A DNA stretch of 64,000 bases from CAZSSM01 sp964609385 (GTDB lineage: Bacteria > Planctomycetota > Planctomycetia > Isosphaerales > Isosphaeraceae): the NCBI GenBank assembly GCA_964609385.1, contig CAZSSM010000014.1, positions 46,025-110,024 on the forward strand, in the 5' to 3' direction. The notes beneath the pieces were generated by a model that ran no database searches, was not told the origin of the DNA, and worked only from the letters and a program-made list of their open reading frames with translations. Within the stretch, counting starts at the first letter, position 1. Each line of letters begins with the position of its first letter. Positions 37,554 to 45,619 of the stretch are shown one piece after another. A program made the translations under genes and the position numbers.

Positions 37554-40500
37554 ATGATGACCGTGACCGAGCCTCTTCAACAATCGCGGGACCGGCCAGC
37601 CGATTCGTTGGAACCCCACGCGCTCCGATTGACCGACCTGCGACCGATCCTTGCCGAATCTGAGGGCATACGCGCGTCGATTGAGGCCCTCCGCGACGGT
37701 GTTGAGGTTAGCCTGGACGGAGCCTGGGGCTCGGCAACGGCCTTGATCACCGCCGCCTTGATCGATCAAGCCCCCGAGCGGGGAACGGCTTTGATCGTTC
37801 TGCCCCACGCGGGCGACCTTGAGGACTTTCGCCAAGACCTGGCCAGCTTCAGCGGGTCGCGCCCAGAGATCTTCCCGATCGCCAACCAAGAGGACGGCGG
37901 CGAGTCGATCGGCCAGCGAATCCGCCTGACCCGTCGGCTGGTCGGTCCAATGCCCCCGCGCGCCGTCGTGACGACGCTGCCGGCTCTGATGACGCCGGTG
38001 CCCAGGCCCGACCGCCTGGAGGCGCTCAGCCGACGCCTTGAGGTTGGCCGCGAGGACCCTTTGGAGGAGGTCACCCGCTGGCTGGTCGATCAGGGCTTGG
38101 CGCGGGTCGAGGTCGTCGAGGAGCCCGGCGAGTTCGCCGTCCGCGGCGGGATCCTCGACATCTATCCGCCAGAGGCCGCCGAGCCGATCCGCATCGAATA
38201 CTTCGGCGATGAGGTCGACTCGATCCGGACCTTCGACGTGGCCACCCAGCGATCACGCGACCGGCTCGACACGACGCGAATCACCTCGCCGCAGGCCCTC
38301 GCCAAGCTGAGTCGCCACGATCGCGAGTCGCTGGTCGAACTGATCCCTGGGCCGCTCTGGATCGTCCTTTTCGAGGCCGGTGACGTCCGTGCTGAGGCCC
38401 AAGCCTACCGACAACGGGTCGAGGACGCCGACGGCCTGGACAGCCCCGAGGAGGCCATGGCCCGGTTGGTCCGGTTCCCTCTGGCCACGCTCGCGACCCT
38501 GGCGCCCGACACCGCCCTGGCCGATCGGCAGACCCATCATCTGCGAATCGAGAGCATCGAACGGTTCGGCGGCGACCTTGGCAAGCTCCGGACCGAGCTG
38601 GACCAGGCCGCCGGCTCGGACCGCGTCTTGATCGCCTGTGGGACCGAGGCCGAGGCGAACCGGCTCCGCGATGTCCTCGCCGAGACCAAAACCGCCCAAG
38701 ACGGCCGCCTGATCGTCACGATCGGCCAGATCCGGTCCGGGTTCCGCCTGGTCGAGGCGGGCTTGGTCGTCGTCGCCGACCACGAGCTTTTCTCCCGCGC
38801 CGGGGCACGGACCGGCTCGGTCCGTCGACGCTACGAGAGCCGAGCGATCGACAGCTTCCTCGATCTCCGCGAAGGCGATCACGTCGTCCACGTCAACCAC
38901 GGGATCGCCATCTATCGCGGGCTCCGACAGCTTGGCCGCGAGGATATGCCCGACGAGGAATCGCTGACTCTCGAGTTCGCCGCCGGCACCAAACTGTACA
39001 TCCCGGTGGCTCAGATCCATCTCGTTCAGAAATATGTCGGCAGCGGCAAGGCGAGCCCGCAGCTCTCCAAACTTGGCGGGACCTCGTGGGAGAAAAAGAA
39101 GCGTCGGGTCCGCGAGGCGATCATGGACCTGGCCTCGGAGCTGATCGAGGTTCAGGCCGAGCGCCAGAGCAAGCCCGGCTTCGCCTTCCCGGACGAGGAC
39201 TCGCGATGGCAGGAGGAGTTCGACGCCAGCTTCCCCTATCAGGAGACGCCCGACCAGGAGCGAGCCATCGAGGCGGTCAAACGCGACATGGCCCAGCCCA
39301 AGCCGATGGACCGCCTGATCTGCGGCGACGTCGGTTACGGCAAGACCGAGGTCGCCATGCGCGCCGCGTTCAAGGCCGTTGACGCCGGCAAGCAGGTCGC
39401 CGTGCTCGTGCCCACTACCATCCTCGCCGAGCAGCACTATCAGAGCTTCCGCCAGCGACTCGCCGCCTTTCCGTTCAACATCGAGGTCCTCAACCGATTC
39501 CGCGCCCGCAAGGAGGTCCGCGAGGCCCTCAAACGCGTCGCCTTAGGGGGTGTCGATATCGTCATCGGCACCCATCGGATTGTCCAGAAGGATGTCGCAT
39601 TCAAAGATCTCGGTCTAGTCATCATCGATGAGGAGCAGCGGTTCGGCGTCGAGGATAAGGAGTGGCTTAAGCAGCTCCGAGCCACCGTCGATGTGATGAC
39701 GATGTCGGCCACGCCGATCCCGCGCACGCTCCATCTCAGCCTCGTCGGCATCCGAGACATCTCGAACCTTGAGACGCCGCCGCCGGATCGCAAGGCGATC
39801 GAGACCCGGATCGCCCGCTTCGATGGTGAGTTGATCCGACGCGCTATCGGTCGCGAACTCGATCGCGGGGGTCAAGTCTACTTCGTCCATAATCGGGTCC
39901 ATGACATCGAGCAGGTCGCTGAGGGGGTCCGCGACCTGCTCCCCGATGCCCGGATCCTCGTCGGCCACGGGCAGATGACCGGCGACCAGCTCGAACGGAC
40001 GATGCTCAAGTTTGTCCGTCACGAGGCCGACATTCTCGTGGCCACGACTATTATCGAATCGGGCCTGGACATCCCCAACGCCAACACGATCATTATCAAT
40101 GACGCCGACCGGTTTGGCTTGGCCGAACTGCACCAACTCCGGGGCCGTGTCGGTCGGTCGTCCCGACGGGCCTATTGCTACCTGCTGATCGAGCAGAAGC
40201 GGACGGTCAGCCCCGACGCGATCCGCCGGCTCAAGGCGATCGAGGAGTTCACCGATCTCGGCGCCGGCTTCAAGATCGCGCTACGCGATCTGGAGATCCG
40301 AGGCGCCGGCAACATCCTAGGCGCGCAGCAGTCCGGCCACATCGAGAGCGTTGGCTACGAACTCTTCTGCCAACTTCTAGAGTCGACGGTCCGGGTCTTG
40401 CAGGGCAAGCCGGCCGTCCCCCAGTTCGACTGCCGGATCGAACTCCCCTGGCGGACCTATCTCCCCAAGACGTATGTCTCCTCGACCAAAGTGAAGCTGG

Positions 40501-40853
40501 AACTCTACCGACGGATCGGACGGCTCCGGAGCCTGGAGCGTCTCGACGACTTCCGCCAGGAGCTGGTCGACCGCTTTGGCGCCCTGCCCCCCTCGTCGGA
40601 GAATCTCCTGGTCGAGGCCGAACTCCGAATCCTCGCCGAGCGTTGGCAGCTCAAGCGGATCCACTTGGAAGGGCTTTATGCTGTGTTGACCTATCGCAAC
40701 GCGCGGAGGATCGAAAAGCTCGCCCAGCTTCATCCCGAGCAGGTTCGGATCGTCGACGACGCCTCAGCCTACGTTCCGCTCGGCGAGGAGAAACCCAAGA
40801 CACCCCAGATCGCCAGTATACTCCGCACGCTCCTCCGCGCCGGACTGGACTGA
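37554..40853 (+). CDS. mfd: Transcription-repair coupling factor
   Basis: Mfd displaces RNA polymerase stalled at DNA damage and recruits UvrA. The 1099 residues include a UvrB-like N-terminal module (GEFAVRGGILDIYPPEAAEP), the polymerase-binding CarD-like domain (LREGDHVVHVNHGIAIYRGL), and the RecG-type translocase. The translocase has Walker A GDVGYGKT near 591-598, DEEQRFGV near 692 and MSATPIPRTLHLSLVGIRD. It is followed by ESGLDIPNANTIII, LRGRVGRSSRRAYCYL and the C-terminal TRCF domain. The start at ATG 37554 is a choice; the frame extends 32 codons upstream. No strong ribosome-binding site is seen. Confidence 0.96.
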   Translation: MMTVTEPLQQSRDRPADSLEPHALRLTDLRPILAESEGIRASIEALRDGVEVSLDGAWGSATALITAALIDQAPERGTALIVLPHAGDLEDFRQDLASFSGSRPEIFPIANQEDGGESIGQRIRLTRRLVGPMPPRAVVTTLPALMTPVPRPDRLEALSRRLEVGREDPLEEVTRWLVDQGLARVEVVEEPGEFAVRGGILDIYPPEAAEPIRIEYFGDEVDSIRTFDVATQRSRDRLDTTRITSPQALAKLSRHDRESLVELIPGPLWIVLFEAGDVRAEAQAYRQRVEDADGLDSPEEAMARLVRFPLATLATLAPDTALADRQTHHLRIESIERFGGDLGKLRTELDQAAGSDRVLIACGTEAEANRLRDVLAETKTAQDGRLIVTIGQIRSGFRLVEAGLVVVADHELFSRAGARTGSVRRRYESRAIDSFLDLREGDHVVHVNHGIAIYRGLRQLGREDMPDEESLTLEFAAGTKLYIPVAQIHLVQKYVGSGKASPQLSKLGGTSWEKKKRRVREAIMDLASELIEVQAERQSKPGFAFPDEDSRWQEEFDASFPYQETPDQERAIEAVKRDMAQPKPMDRLICGDVGYGKTEVAMRAAFKAVDAGKQVAVLVPTTILAEQHYQSFRQRLAAFPFNIEVLNRFRARKEVREALKRVALGGVDIVIGTHRIVQKDVAFKDLGLVIIDEEQRFGVEDKEWLKQLRATVDVMTMSATPIPRTLHLSLVGIRDISNLETPPPDRKAIETRIARFDGELIRRAIGRELDRGGQVYFVHNRVHDIEQVAEGVRDLLPDARILVGHGQMTGDQLERTMLKFVRHEADILVATTIIESGLDIPNANTIIINDADRFGLAELHQLRGRVGRSSRRAYCYLLIEQKRTVSPDAIRRLKAIEEFTDLGAGFKIALRDLEIRGAGNILGAQQSGHIESVGYELFCQLLESTVRVLQGKPAVPQFDCRIELPWRTYLPKTYVSSTKVKLELYRRIGRLRSLERLDDFRQELVDRFGALPPSSENLLVEAELRILAERWQLKRIHLEGLYAVLTYRNARRIEKLAQLHPEQVRIVDDASAYVPLGEEKPKTPQIASILRTLLRAGLD

Positions 40854-40893
40854 ACGACGACCAACAAAACCGGGCATGGCTTGAACCATGAAT

Positions 40894-40922
40894 CGACCGT
40901 CTGGAGACTACCCTGACGGTTG
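40894..40922 (+). terminator. Weak terminator-like hairpin after mfd
   Basis: CGACCGTC at 40894-40901 pairs with GACGGTTG at 40915-40922, eight pairs including one G-U on the plus-strand RNA, with a 13-base loop and a TTTGTC tail. It lies 40 bases after the mfd stop. Confidence 0.35.
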
Positions 40923-41121
40923 TTTGTCAGAGCACCGCCCATACGATATTCGAAGGACAAGAGCAGGATTCGTCTTGGCCACACCACCTAGACATGCCAA
41001 ACAAAATAGAATTACGAAATTAGTAATTTTACTGCTGAATCAATTTTCATGAATAACGAAAACATATAAAACCTATGCCCCAAACCATCGCATCCCATGG
41101 CTGAGGATCCATCTGAGGACC

Positions 41122-41781
41122 TTGCTGATCGGAATGATCATCCTGGCCGTGATCCTGGCATGGCCGGGCCGCTTGACATACCAATCGATCCAACGCCAGT
41201 TTACGATCCGTGCCATTCAAGCCAATTCGGGCGTGGTCTACGAGGGGGATCGGGGGTCAATTGGGGTTAGGATGGGCACAGCCGATCTCAACCACCTCCG
41301 TCAACTCCGCGATACAGTGAGTCTCGATCTCCAGGACAGTATGATCGACGATGAGACGATGGCCGAACTCCGCCACTTCGACCAACTCAAAGCGCTCTTC
41401 CTCATCGATTGCTCGATCACCGACGCAGGGATCGAGCACTTGGCCGGCTTGGAAACGCTCGAGGTCCTCTTCCTCGGCGGCACCGGGATCACTGACGAGG
41501 GCCTCGAATCCTTGGCCAACTTGACCAACGTTTACCTTCTTCATTTAGACGACACTTAGATTACGAACGAAGGCTTACAGCATCTCAAAAACATGACGAA
41601 ACTTCGCCAACTGACCCTCTTTGGGACAGGCGTGACCGATGATGGGGCTCGAGAGCATCTTTATCAGCCCGCTCTCGAAGCGGTCTGGCTCCCGAGTCGC
41701 GACTCGAGACCACCAACGATCCCCGAAGAACTCAGACCGGGTGTCGTAATTTACCGGGCCCCAGTCCGAGTTCCTCGATAA
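41122..41781 (+). pseudogene. Leucine-rich-repeat protein gene interrupted by an in-frame TAG
   Basis: The upstream part (LRIHLRTLLIGMIILAVILA) is the basic-plus-hydrophobic N-terminus common to planctomycete LRR proteins. Repeats follow: LDLQDSMIDDETMAELRHFD, LFLIDCSITDAGIEHLAGLE and LFLGGTGITDEGLESLANLT. After LLHLDDT a TAG at 41557-41559 stops the frame, yet the same frame continues with ITNEGLQHLKNMTKLRQLTL, another perfect repeat, for 74 more codons. TAG stands where an AAG or CAG would fit. No good ATG is found at the beginning; 41122 is a TTG and the frame is open further upstream. Nonsense mutation or sequencing error are both possible. Confidence 0.65.
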
Positions 41782-41842
41782 TCAAAGACCTCTACGACTC
41801 ACGTTCACGATCCACTTCGATCGCGCGTAGCGCCATACGGGA

Positions 41843-42400
41843 TCAGTAGGCTTTAATCCAGTCGACCTCAAGCTGGAAGGGGCCGTCCTTGCCGTCGTAG
41901 ATCATGAAGCCGAGCGTCTCGACCTTCGCCTTATCGAATCGGGCACGGTCGCCGACCGGTTGCCCGAAGATGGTCCCGATGAATTTGGCGAAGGGGATCC
42001 GGATCTCTTGCCACTCGCCCGCCTTCGTCTCGAAATCGGCGCGGAAGGCGACCGGGAAGTTGCCTATCCGCTGATCCGTGAGCATGTCGGCCTTGTAGGT
42101 CCTCCCATCGCCCCGGACCCGGACGATCAGACCGTTGGCTTCGTCCAAGTTCCAGTCACGAGGCCGGGTTCGGATCGAGGAGAACCCGCCGCCGTTGGTG
42201 TTGGTCGAGCCCGAGAAGGTCAGGATTCCGTCGGCAAAGGCAGGGCCGCCCTTGGATCGACCGCCCATGACATTGTCGTTGACCGTGATCCAGGTCTGGG
42301 CCACGTTCGGCTCATCAAAGTCGACCAGCATTCGGTCGTCGGAGTCCTGTTCGGAAACGGAAAGGAATATGGTGAAAAGGCAGATCGGAATGGTATGCAC
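41843..42400 (-). CDS. Exported CIA30-domain protein, copy 1
   Basis: This 185-residue protein is of the CIA30/NDUFAF1 family, a galactose-binding-like beta-sandwich. A short hydrophobic N-terminus (1-16) suggests export. Family signatures are TWITVNDNVMGGRSKGGPAF, TNTNGGGFSSIRTRP, LIVRVRGDGRTYKADML, WQEIRIPFAKF and a final FQLEVDWIKAY. The start is a GTG at 42400. It is a close paralogue of the next gene, with the same length. In mitochondria CIA30 helps complex I assembly; in bacteria the domain is more general, so a link to nuo is speculative. Confidence 0.8.
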   Translation of the reverse strand: MHTIPICLFTIFLSVSEQDSDDRMLVDFDEPNVAQTWITVNDNVMGGRSKGGPAFADGILTFSGSTNTNGGGFSSIRTRPRDWNLDEANGLIVRVRGDGRTYKADMLTDQRIGNFPVAFRADFETKAGEWQEIRIPFAKFIGTIFGQPVGDRARFDKAKVETLGFMIYDGKDGPFQLEVDWIKAY

Positions 42401-42626
42401 CGCGGGGACTCTATGTACTCAAAGGGAATGAATGAACGAAGGTCAATCCTGGATCGTGCTCAAAACTCCCCAATCGTCGACCTTCCCAAAGTTCGAGTCG
42501 ACCTCGGAGCCGGATTCACAACCGCTCGCCATGACCCCGAGACCACTTTGCTCCCCGAGCAATCGAGACAATCTGGCTTGCCCGGGGATCACCGTCCCTA
42601 CTCGATCGATCCCAAATCGCCTTCCC

Positions 42627-43184
42627 TCAATACGTTTTGATCCAGTCGACTTCGAGCTGGAACGGACCGTCCTTGCCGTCGTCGATGAGGAAGCCGAGGA
42701 TCTCGGTCCGGGCTTTGTCCAACGAGACACGGTCGCCGAGGTATCGACCGTGATAGGTGCCTTCAAACTTGTCGAAGGGGACACGGATTTCCTGCCACTG
42801 CCCCGCCTTGGTTCCGAACTCGCCGCGATACAGGACCCATGAGTCATCTGACTTGCGGTCGGTCCTCAGGACGACGTTGTAGGTGCGGCCGTCGCCACGG
42901 ATCCGAAAGAACAGCCCTTCGGTGGTCTCGAAGTCCCAATTGCGCGGTCGGGACCGGACCGATGAGAACCCGCCGCCGTTGGTGTTGAGCGAGCCCTTGA
43001 AGGTCAAGATGCCGTCAGCAAAGACAGGGCCACCTTCAGAGCGGCCACCCATGACGTCATCGTTGACTGTGACCCACGCTTGAGCCACGTTCGGTTCGTC
43101 GAAGTCGGTCAGCATCCGGACGTCGGAATCCTCCGCGAGAATCGGAAAGCTCGAGACCAAGACTAACAGGGAGATCGCATGCAT
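42627..43184 (-). CDS. Exported CIA30-domain protein, copy 2
   Basis: This is the tandem paralogue of the preceding gene, also 185 residues. The N-terminus (MHAISLLVLVSSFPILAEDS) is a convincing signal peptide. Conserved segments are WVTVNDDVMGGRSEGGPVF, LNTNGGGFSSVRSRP, GLFFRIRGDGRTYN, WQEIRVPFDKFEG and FQLEVDWIKTY. AAGGT precedes the ATG by 7 bases. The two copies point the same way, 226 bases apart, and most changes are in the strands around residues 85-140, which suggests different ligands after duplication. The function is unknown. Confidence 0.82.
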   Translation of the reverse strand: MHAISLLVLVSSFPILAEDSDVRMLTDFDEPNVAQAWVTVNDDVMGGRSEGGPVFADGILTFKGSLNTNGGGFSSVRSRPRNWDFETTEGLFFRIRGDGRTYNVVLRTDRKSDDSWVLYRGEFGTKAGQWQEIRVPFDKFEGTYHGRYLGDRVSLDKARTEILGFLIDDGKDGPFQLEVDWIKTY

Positions 43185-43598
43185 TGAAATTACCTTCGAA
43201 GCGATTAAAGAGAAGTGCTACGTCGTGGATACGGCTTGGAACGGTTCTGCGCAGCCACGAAACTGTTGTCCGCACATCGTCGGCAATTGGATTCACGGGA
43301 TTAGTCCATCGATCCATTATGGCCTCGGGGCCGAACCGGTCTCGCGATCCGATCCAGTACCCCGACGACCTCAGTGCATAGGCTATTGCCCAGCCAAAGG
43401 GTTAGCAGATAGCTTCGAGCCACTGACTAAGATCATTCACATGCATTTTCACTAAAATCCAAATATAACACAACACAAGACTATAAACACCAATAGTGAC
43501 ATGAATCGCCTTAACCAGACAACGCGTGGATCTTTATGGTGTCAGTGACGGACAACTGTGTTCGGTAGTCTTCGAAGGCGTCGACCGGGTGAGCGCCT
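43185..43598. other. Intergenic region with AT-rich stretch
   Basis: These 414 bases contain an AT-rich part near 43440-43510. No gene or RNA is supported. It presumably holds the promoter for the CIA30 pair and the 3' end of the CNNM operon. Confidence 0.4.
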
Positions 43599-44939
43599 TC
43601 AGCCCGGATCGGGATCGTCGGTCTGGAGGTCTTTATGGTTCTTCTCGGGGTCGTCTGCCGTCCCATGCGTCGGGGGTCGGACCAATTGTAGACGCTTGAC
43701 GGCGTGGTCGGAGACCTCCAGGACGGTGAACTTGAGCCCCGCAAACTGGAATTGCTCCTTGGGAGTAGGCTCGTGACCAAGGGCGGAGTATGCCAAGCCC
43801 GAGACGGTCTGGAACTCACGGTCGGTGGGCAGTTGGAGGTCGAGGCGCTCGTTGAGGTCCTCGATCGGCAGGCCTCCGAGGACGTTGAAGGTTTCCGGTC
43901 CCTCCTGCTGGACCGGCTCGGGTTTGTCTGATTCGGAGGTCTCGTGCTCATCGCGGATCTCGCCGAAGAGCTTGCGGAGCAGGTCCTCCAGGGTAACCAA
44001 CCCGATGACGACTCCGGTGTCCTGATCGTGGACGATGGCCATCTTGCGGCGGCCGTGCAGGAACTCGCTAAGCAGTTGGTTGGCGTTCTTGGATTCGGGC
44101 ACCTGCATGGCGTCGCGGATCAGGTCGCGAGGGATGACCTGGTCGAGGTCGTCGATCTCAGCGATCCGGAGGAAGAAGTCCTTGGCGTGGAGCACGCCGA
44201 GGATGTCGTCGCGGTTTTCGCCGTAGAGCGGGACCCGGCTCTTGGAGTTGGATCGGAAGACCTGGACGACTTCGGCGAGGGTGGCCGAGATGGGCAGGTC
44301 GACAATCTGTGAGCGGGGCACCATCACCTCGGAAACTTGACGATGGGTCAACTCAACGGCGTGCTCGAGGATCTCGCGGGTCGACTTGGGGATCTCCGGG
44401 TCGGACTGCTCGGGGTGCTCGCCGTTGCCGTTGGGCGTGGCGAACTCGACCTCGACGCTGGCCGGTCGGGGCATTGAGCGGCCCCAGTGACGGACCAGCC
44501 CTTCAGCCGTCGAGGCGATCCGGTCCAGGGGCCAGGCTAGGTTGCGGACGATCCCGGTCCAGGACCAGTATCGGACCAATAGCGTCTCGGCGAAGACTTT
44601 GCCCCAGACACCGGCGGCGAACTGGATGCTACCGACCAAGACCAGCACGCCACAAAGCAGGGCGAAGCCGACGGAGGATTCCTGGAGGCGGATCGGGACC
44701 TCGGTCAGGGAGAGCACGCCCAGGGCGATCAGAGTCAGCCGGACCACGCCGGCCAGCCGCACCGCCGACTGCTCGGTCCGCCGATCCGACTGCACGATCT
44801 GGAGGGCCAACTCGGGCGTCCCAGCGCGTCGACACATCTGCTCCAGGAGGCTCCGCGAGTAGCTGCGAAGCGACCAAGCGACCAGGATCGAAACGATGTA
44901 GAGGGCCGCCAGCGGGATCAGGACCAGGATCATGATCAT
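43599..44939 (-). CDS. CNNM/CorC-family membrane protein with CBS pair
   Basis: This 446-residue protein is of the hemolysin C/CNNM family, linked to divalent cation (Mg/Co) homeostasis. The N-terminal half has about four hydrophobic helices and stands for a diverged DUF21 domain. A CBS pair follows (VSEVMVPRSQIVDLPISATL ... IGLVTLEDLLRKLFGEIRDE). The C-terminal CorC/HlyC domain has FNVLGGLPIEDLNERLDLQL. The start at ATG 44939 overlaps the ybeY stop as ATGA, so the two are co-translated. The ybeY-CorC pairing is widely conserved in bacteria and supports both calls. Confidence 0.87.
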   Translation of the reverse strand: MIMILVLIPLAALYIVSILVAWSLRSYSRSLLEQMCRRAGTPELALQIVQSDRRTEQSAVRLAGVVRLTLIALGVLSLTEVPIRLQESSVGFALLCGVLVLVGSIQFAAGVWGKVFAETLLVRYWSWTGIVRNLAWPLDRIASTAEGLVRHWGRSMPRPASVEVEFATPNGNGEHPEQSDPEIPKSTREILEHAVELTHRQVSEVMVPRSQIVDLPISATLAEVVQVFRSNSKSRVPLYGENRDDILGVLHAKDFFLRIAEIDDLDQVIPRDLIRDAMQVPESKNANQLLSEFLHGRRKMAIVHDQDTGVVIGLVTLEDLLRKLFGEIRDEHETSESDKPEPVQQEGPETFNVLGGLPIEDLNERLDLQLPTDREFQTVSGLAYSALGHEPTPKEQFQFAGLKFTVLEVSDHAVKRLQLVRPPTHGTADDPEKNHKDLQTDDPDPG

Positions 44940-45619
44940 GAGGGGCGCTCCGATCGAGGGCAGTTCCCCAATGGGGCCATCGGGCTCGCAATGGGTTCGG
45001 CATGCGGGTCGGGCCAGCCGGCATCGACGAGCAGTTCCGACTCGCGCCGCCTCATGCGAGCCCGGTCCTCCGGGTCGTGGTCGTCGTGGCCTTGGAGGTG
45101 CAGCAAACCGTGGACGATGTAAAGCCCCAGTTCGTCGAGCGGGTCGCAACGACGCGTCGAGGCTTCGCGACGGGCGGTCTCGACGGAGACGACCAGGTCG
45201 GCCTCCAGCAGGTCATCACCCGGTTCGCTGAGCGGAAAGGTGATGACATCGGTGGCCCAGTCGTGGTCCAAGTGTGACCGATTGATGAGCCGGATGCGGG
45301 CGTCATCGGTCAAGACGACCTGGATCTGAGCGCGTTCAACGCCCAGGCGTGCGAGGATTGTCCGGGCCAGGTCGGCCAAGGGTCTCGCCAGTGTGGCGGC
45401 GTCTCGGACGAGGACCTCGACCTGGATCTCTGCCTCAGCCGGCGATCCAGGACTAGGCCCGGGCTCCGAGTCGTCCGATCCGGTCGCGGGCTCCGGGTCG
45501 AAGTCGCGTCGAGAGGAATCGGGCGCAGGGTCGGTGGTCCGACTCGACGGCTGGGACGGTAGTGCATTAGCGGACATGGTCTGGAGGCCCGCGGGCCTCT
45601 CCGAATGGGGCGGGGTCAT
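44936..45619 (-). CDS. ybeY: Endoribonuclease YbeY
   Basis: YbeY is a zinc-dependent RNase for 16S rRNA 3'-end maturation and 70S quality control. The zinc site is HGLLHLQGHDDHDPED, matching the H-G-x-LHL-x-GHD-H signature, and the upstream segment INRSHLDHDWATDVITFPL is also typical. The start at ATG 45619 overlaps the HD phosphohydrolase stop as ATGA; the product has 227 residues. About 75 N-terminal residues are a Pro/Ser/Asp-rich extension absent from most YbeY, so an internal start such as 45577 cannot be excluded. Confidence 0.92.
   Translation of the reverse strand: MTPPHSERPAGLQTMSANALPSQPSSRTTDPAPDSSRRDFDPEPATGSDDSEPGPSPGSPAEAEIQVEVLVRDAATLARPLADLARTILARLGVERAQIQVVLTDDARIRLINRSHLDHDWATDVITFPLSEPGDDLLEADLVVSVETARREASTRRCDPLDELGLYIVHGLLHLQGHDDHDPEDRARMRRRESELLVDAGWPDPHAEPIASPMAPLGNCPRSERPS

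Noticed and set aside
38253..39437. 394-codon minus-strand frame inside mfd
   Set aside because: Antisense to conserved Mfd domains, with no recognisable domain of its own.
43585..43607. CCGGG/CCCGG stem around the CNNM stop codon
   Set aside because: It overlaps the coding sequence and has a bulge, so a role in termination is not supported.
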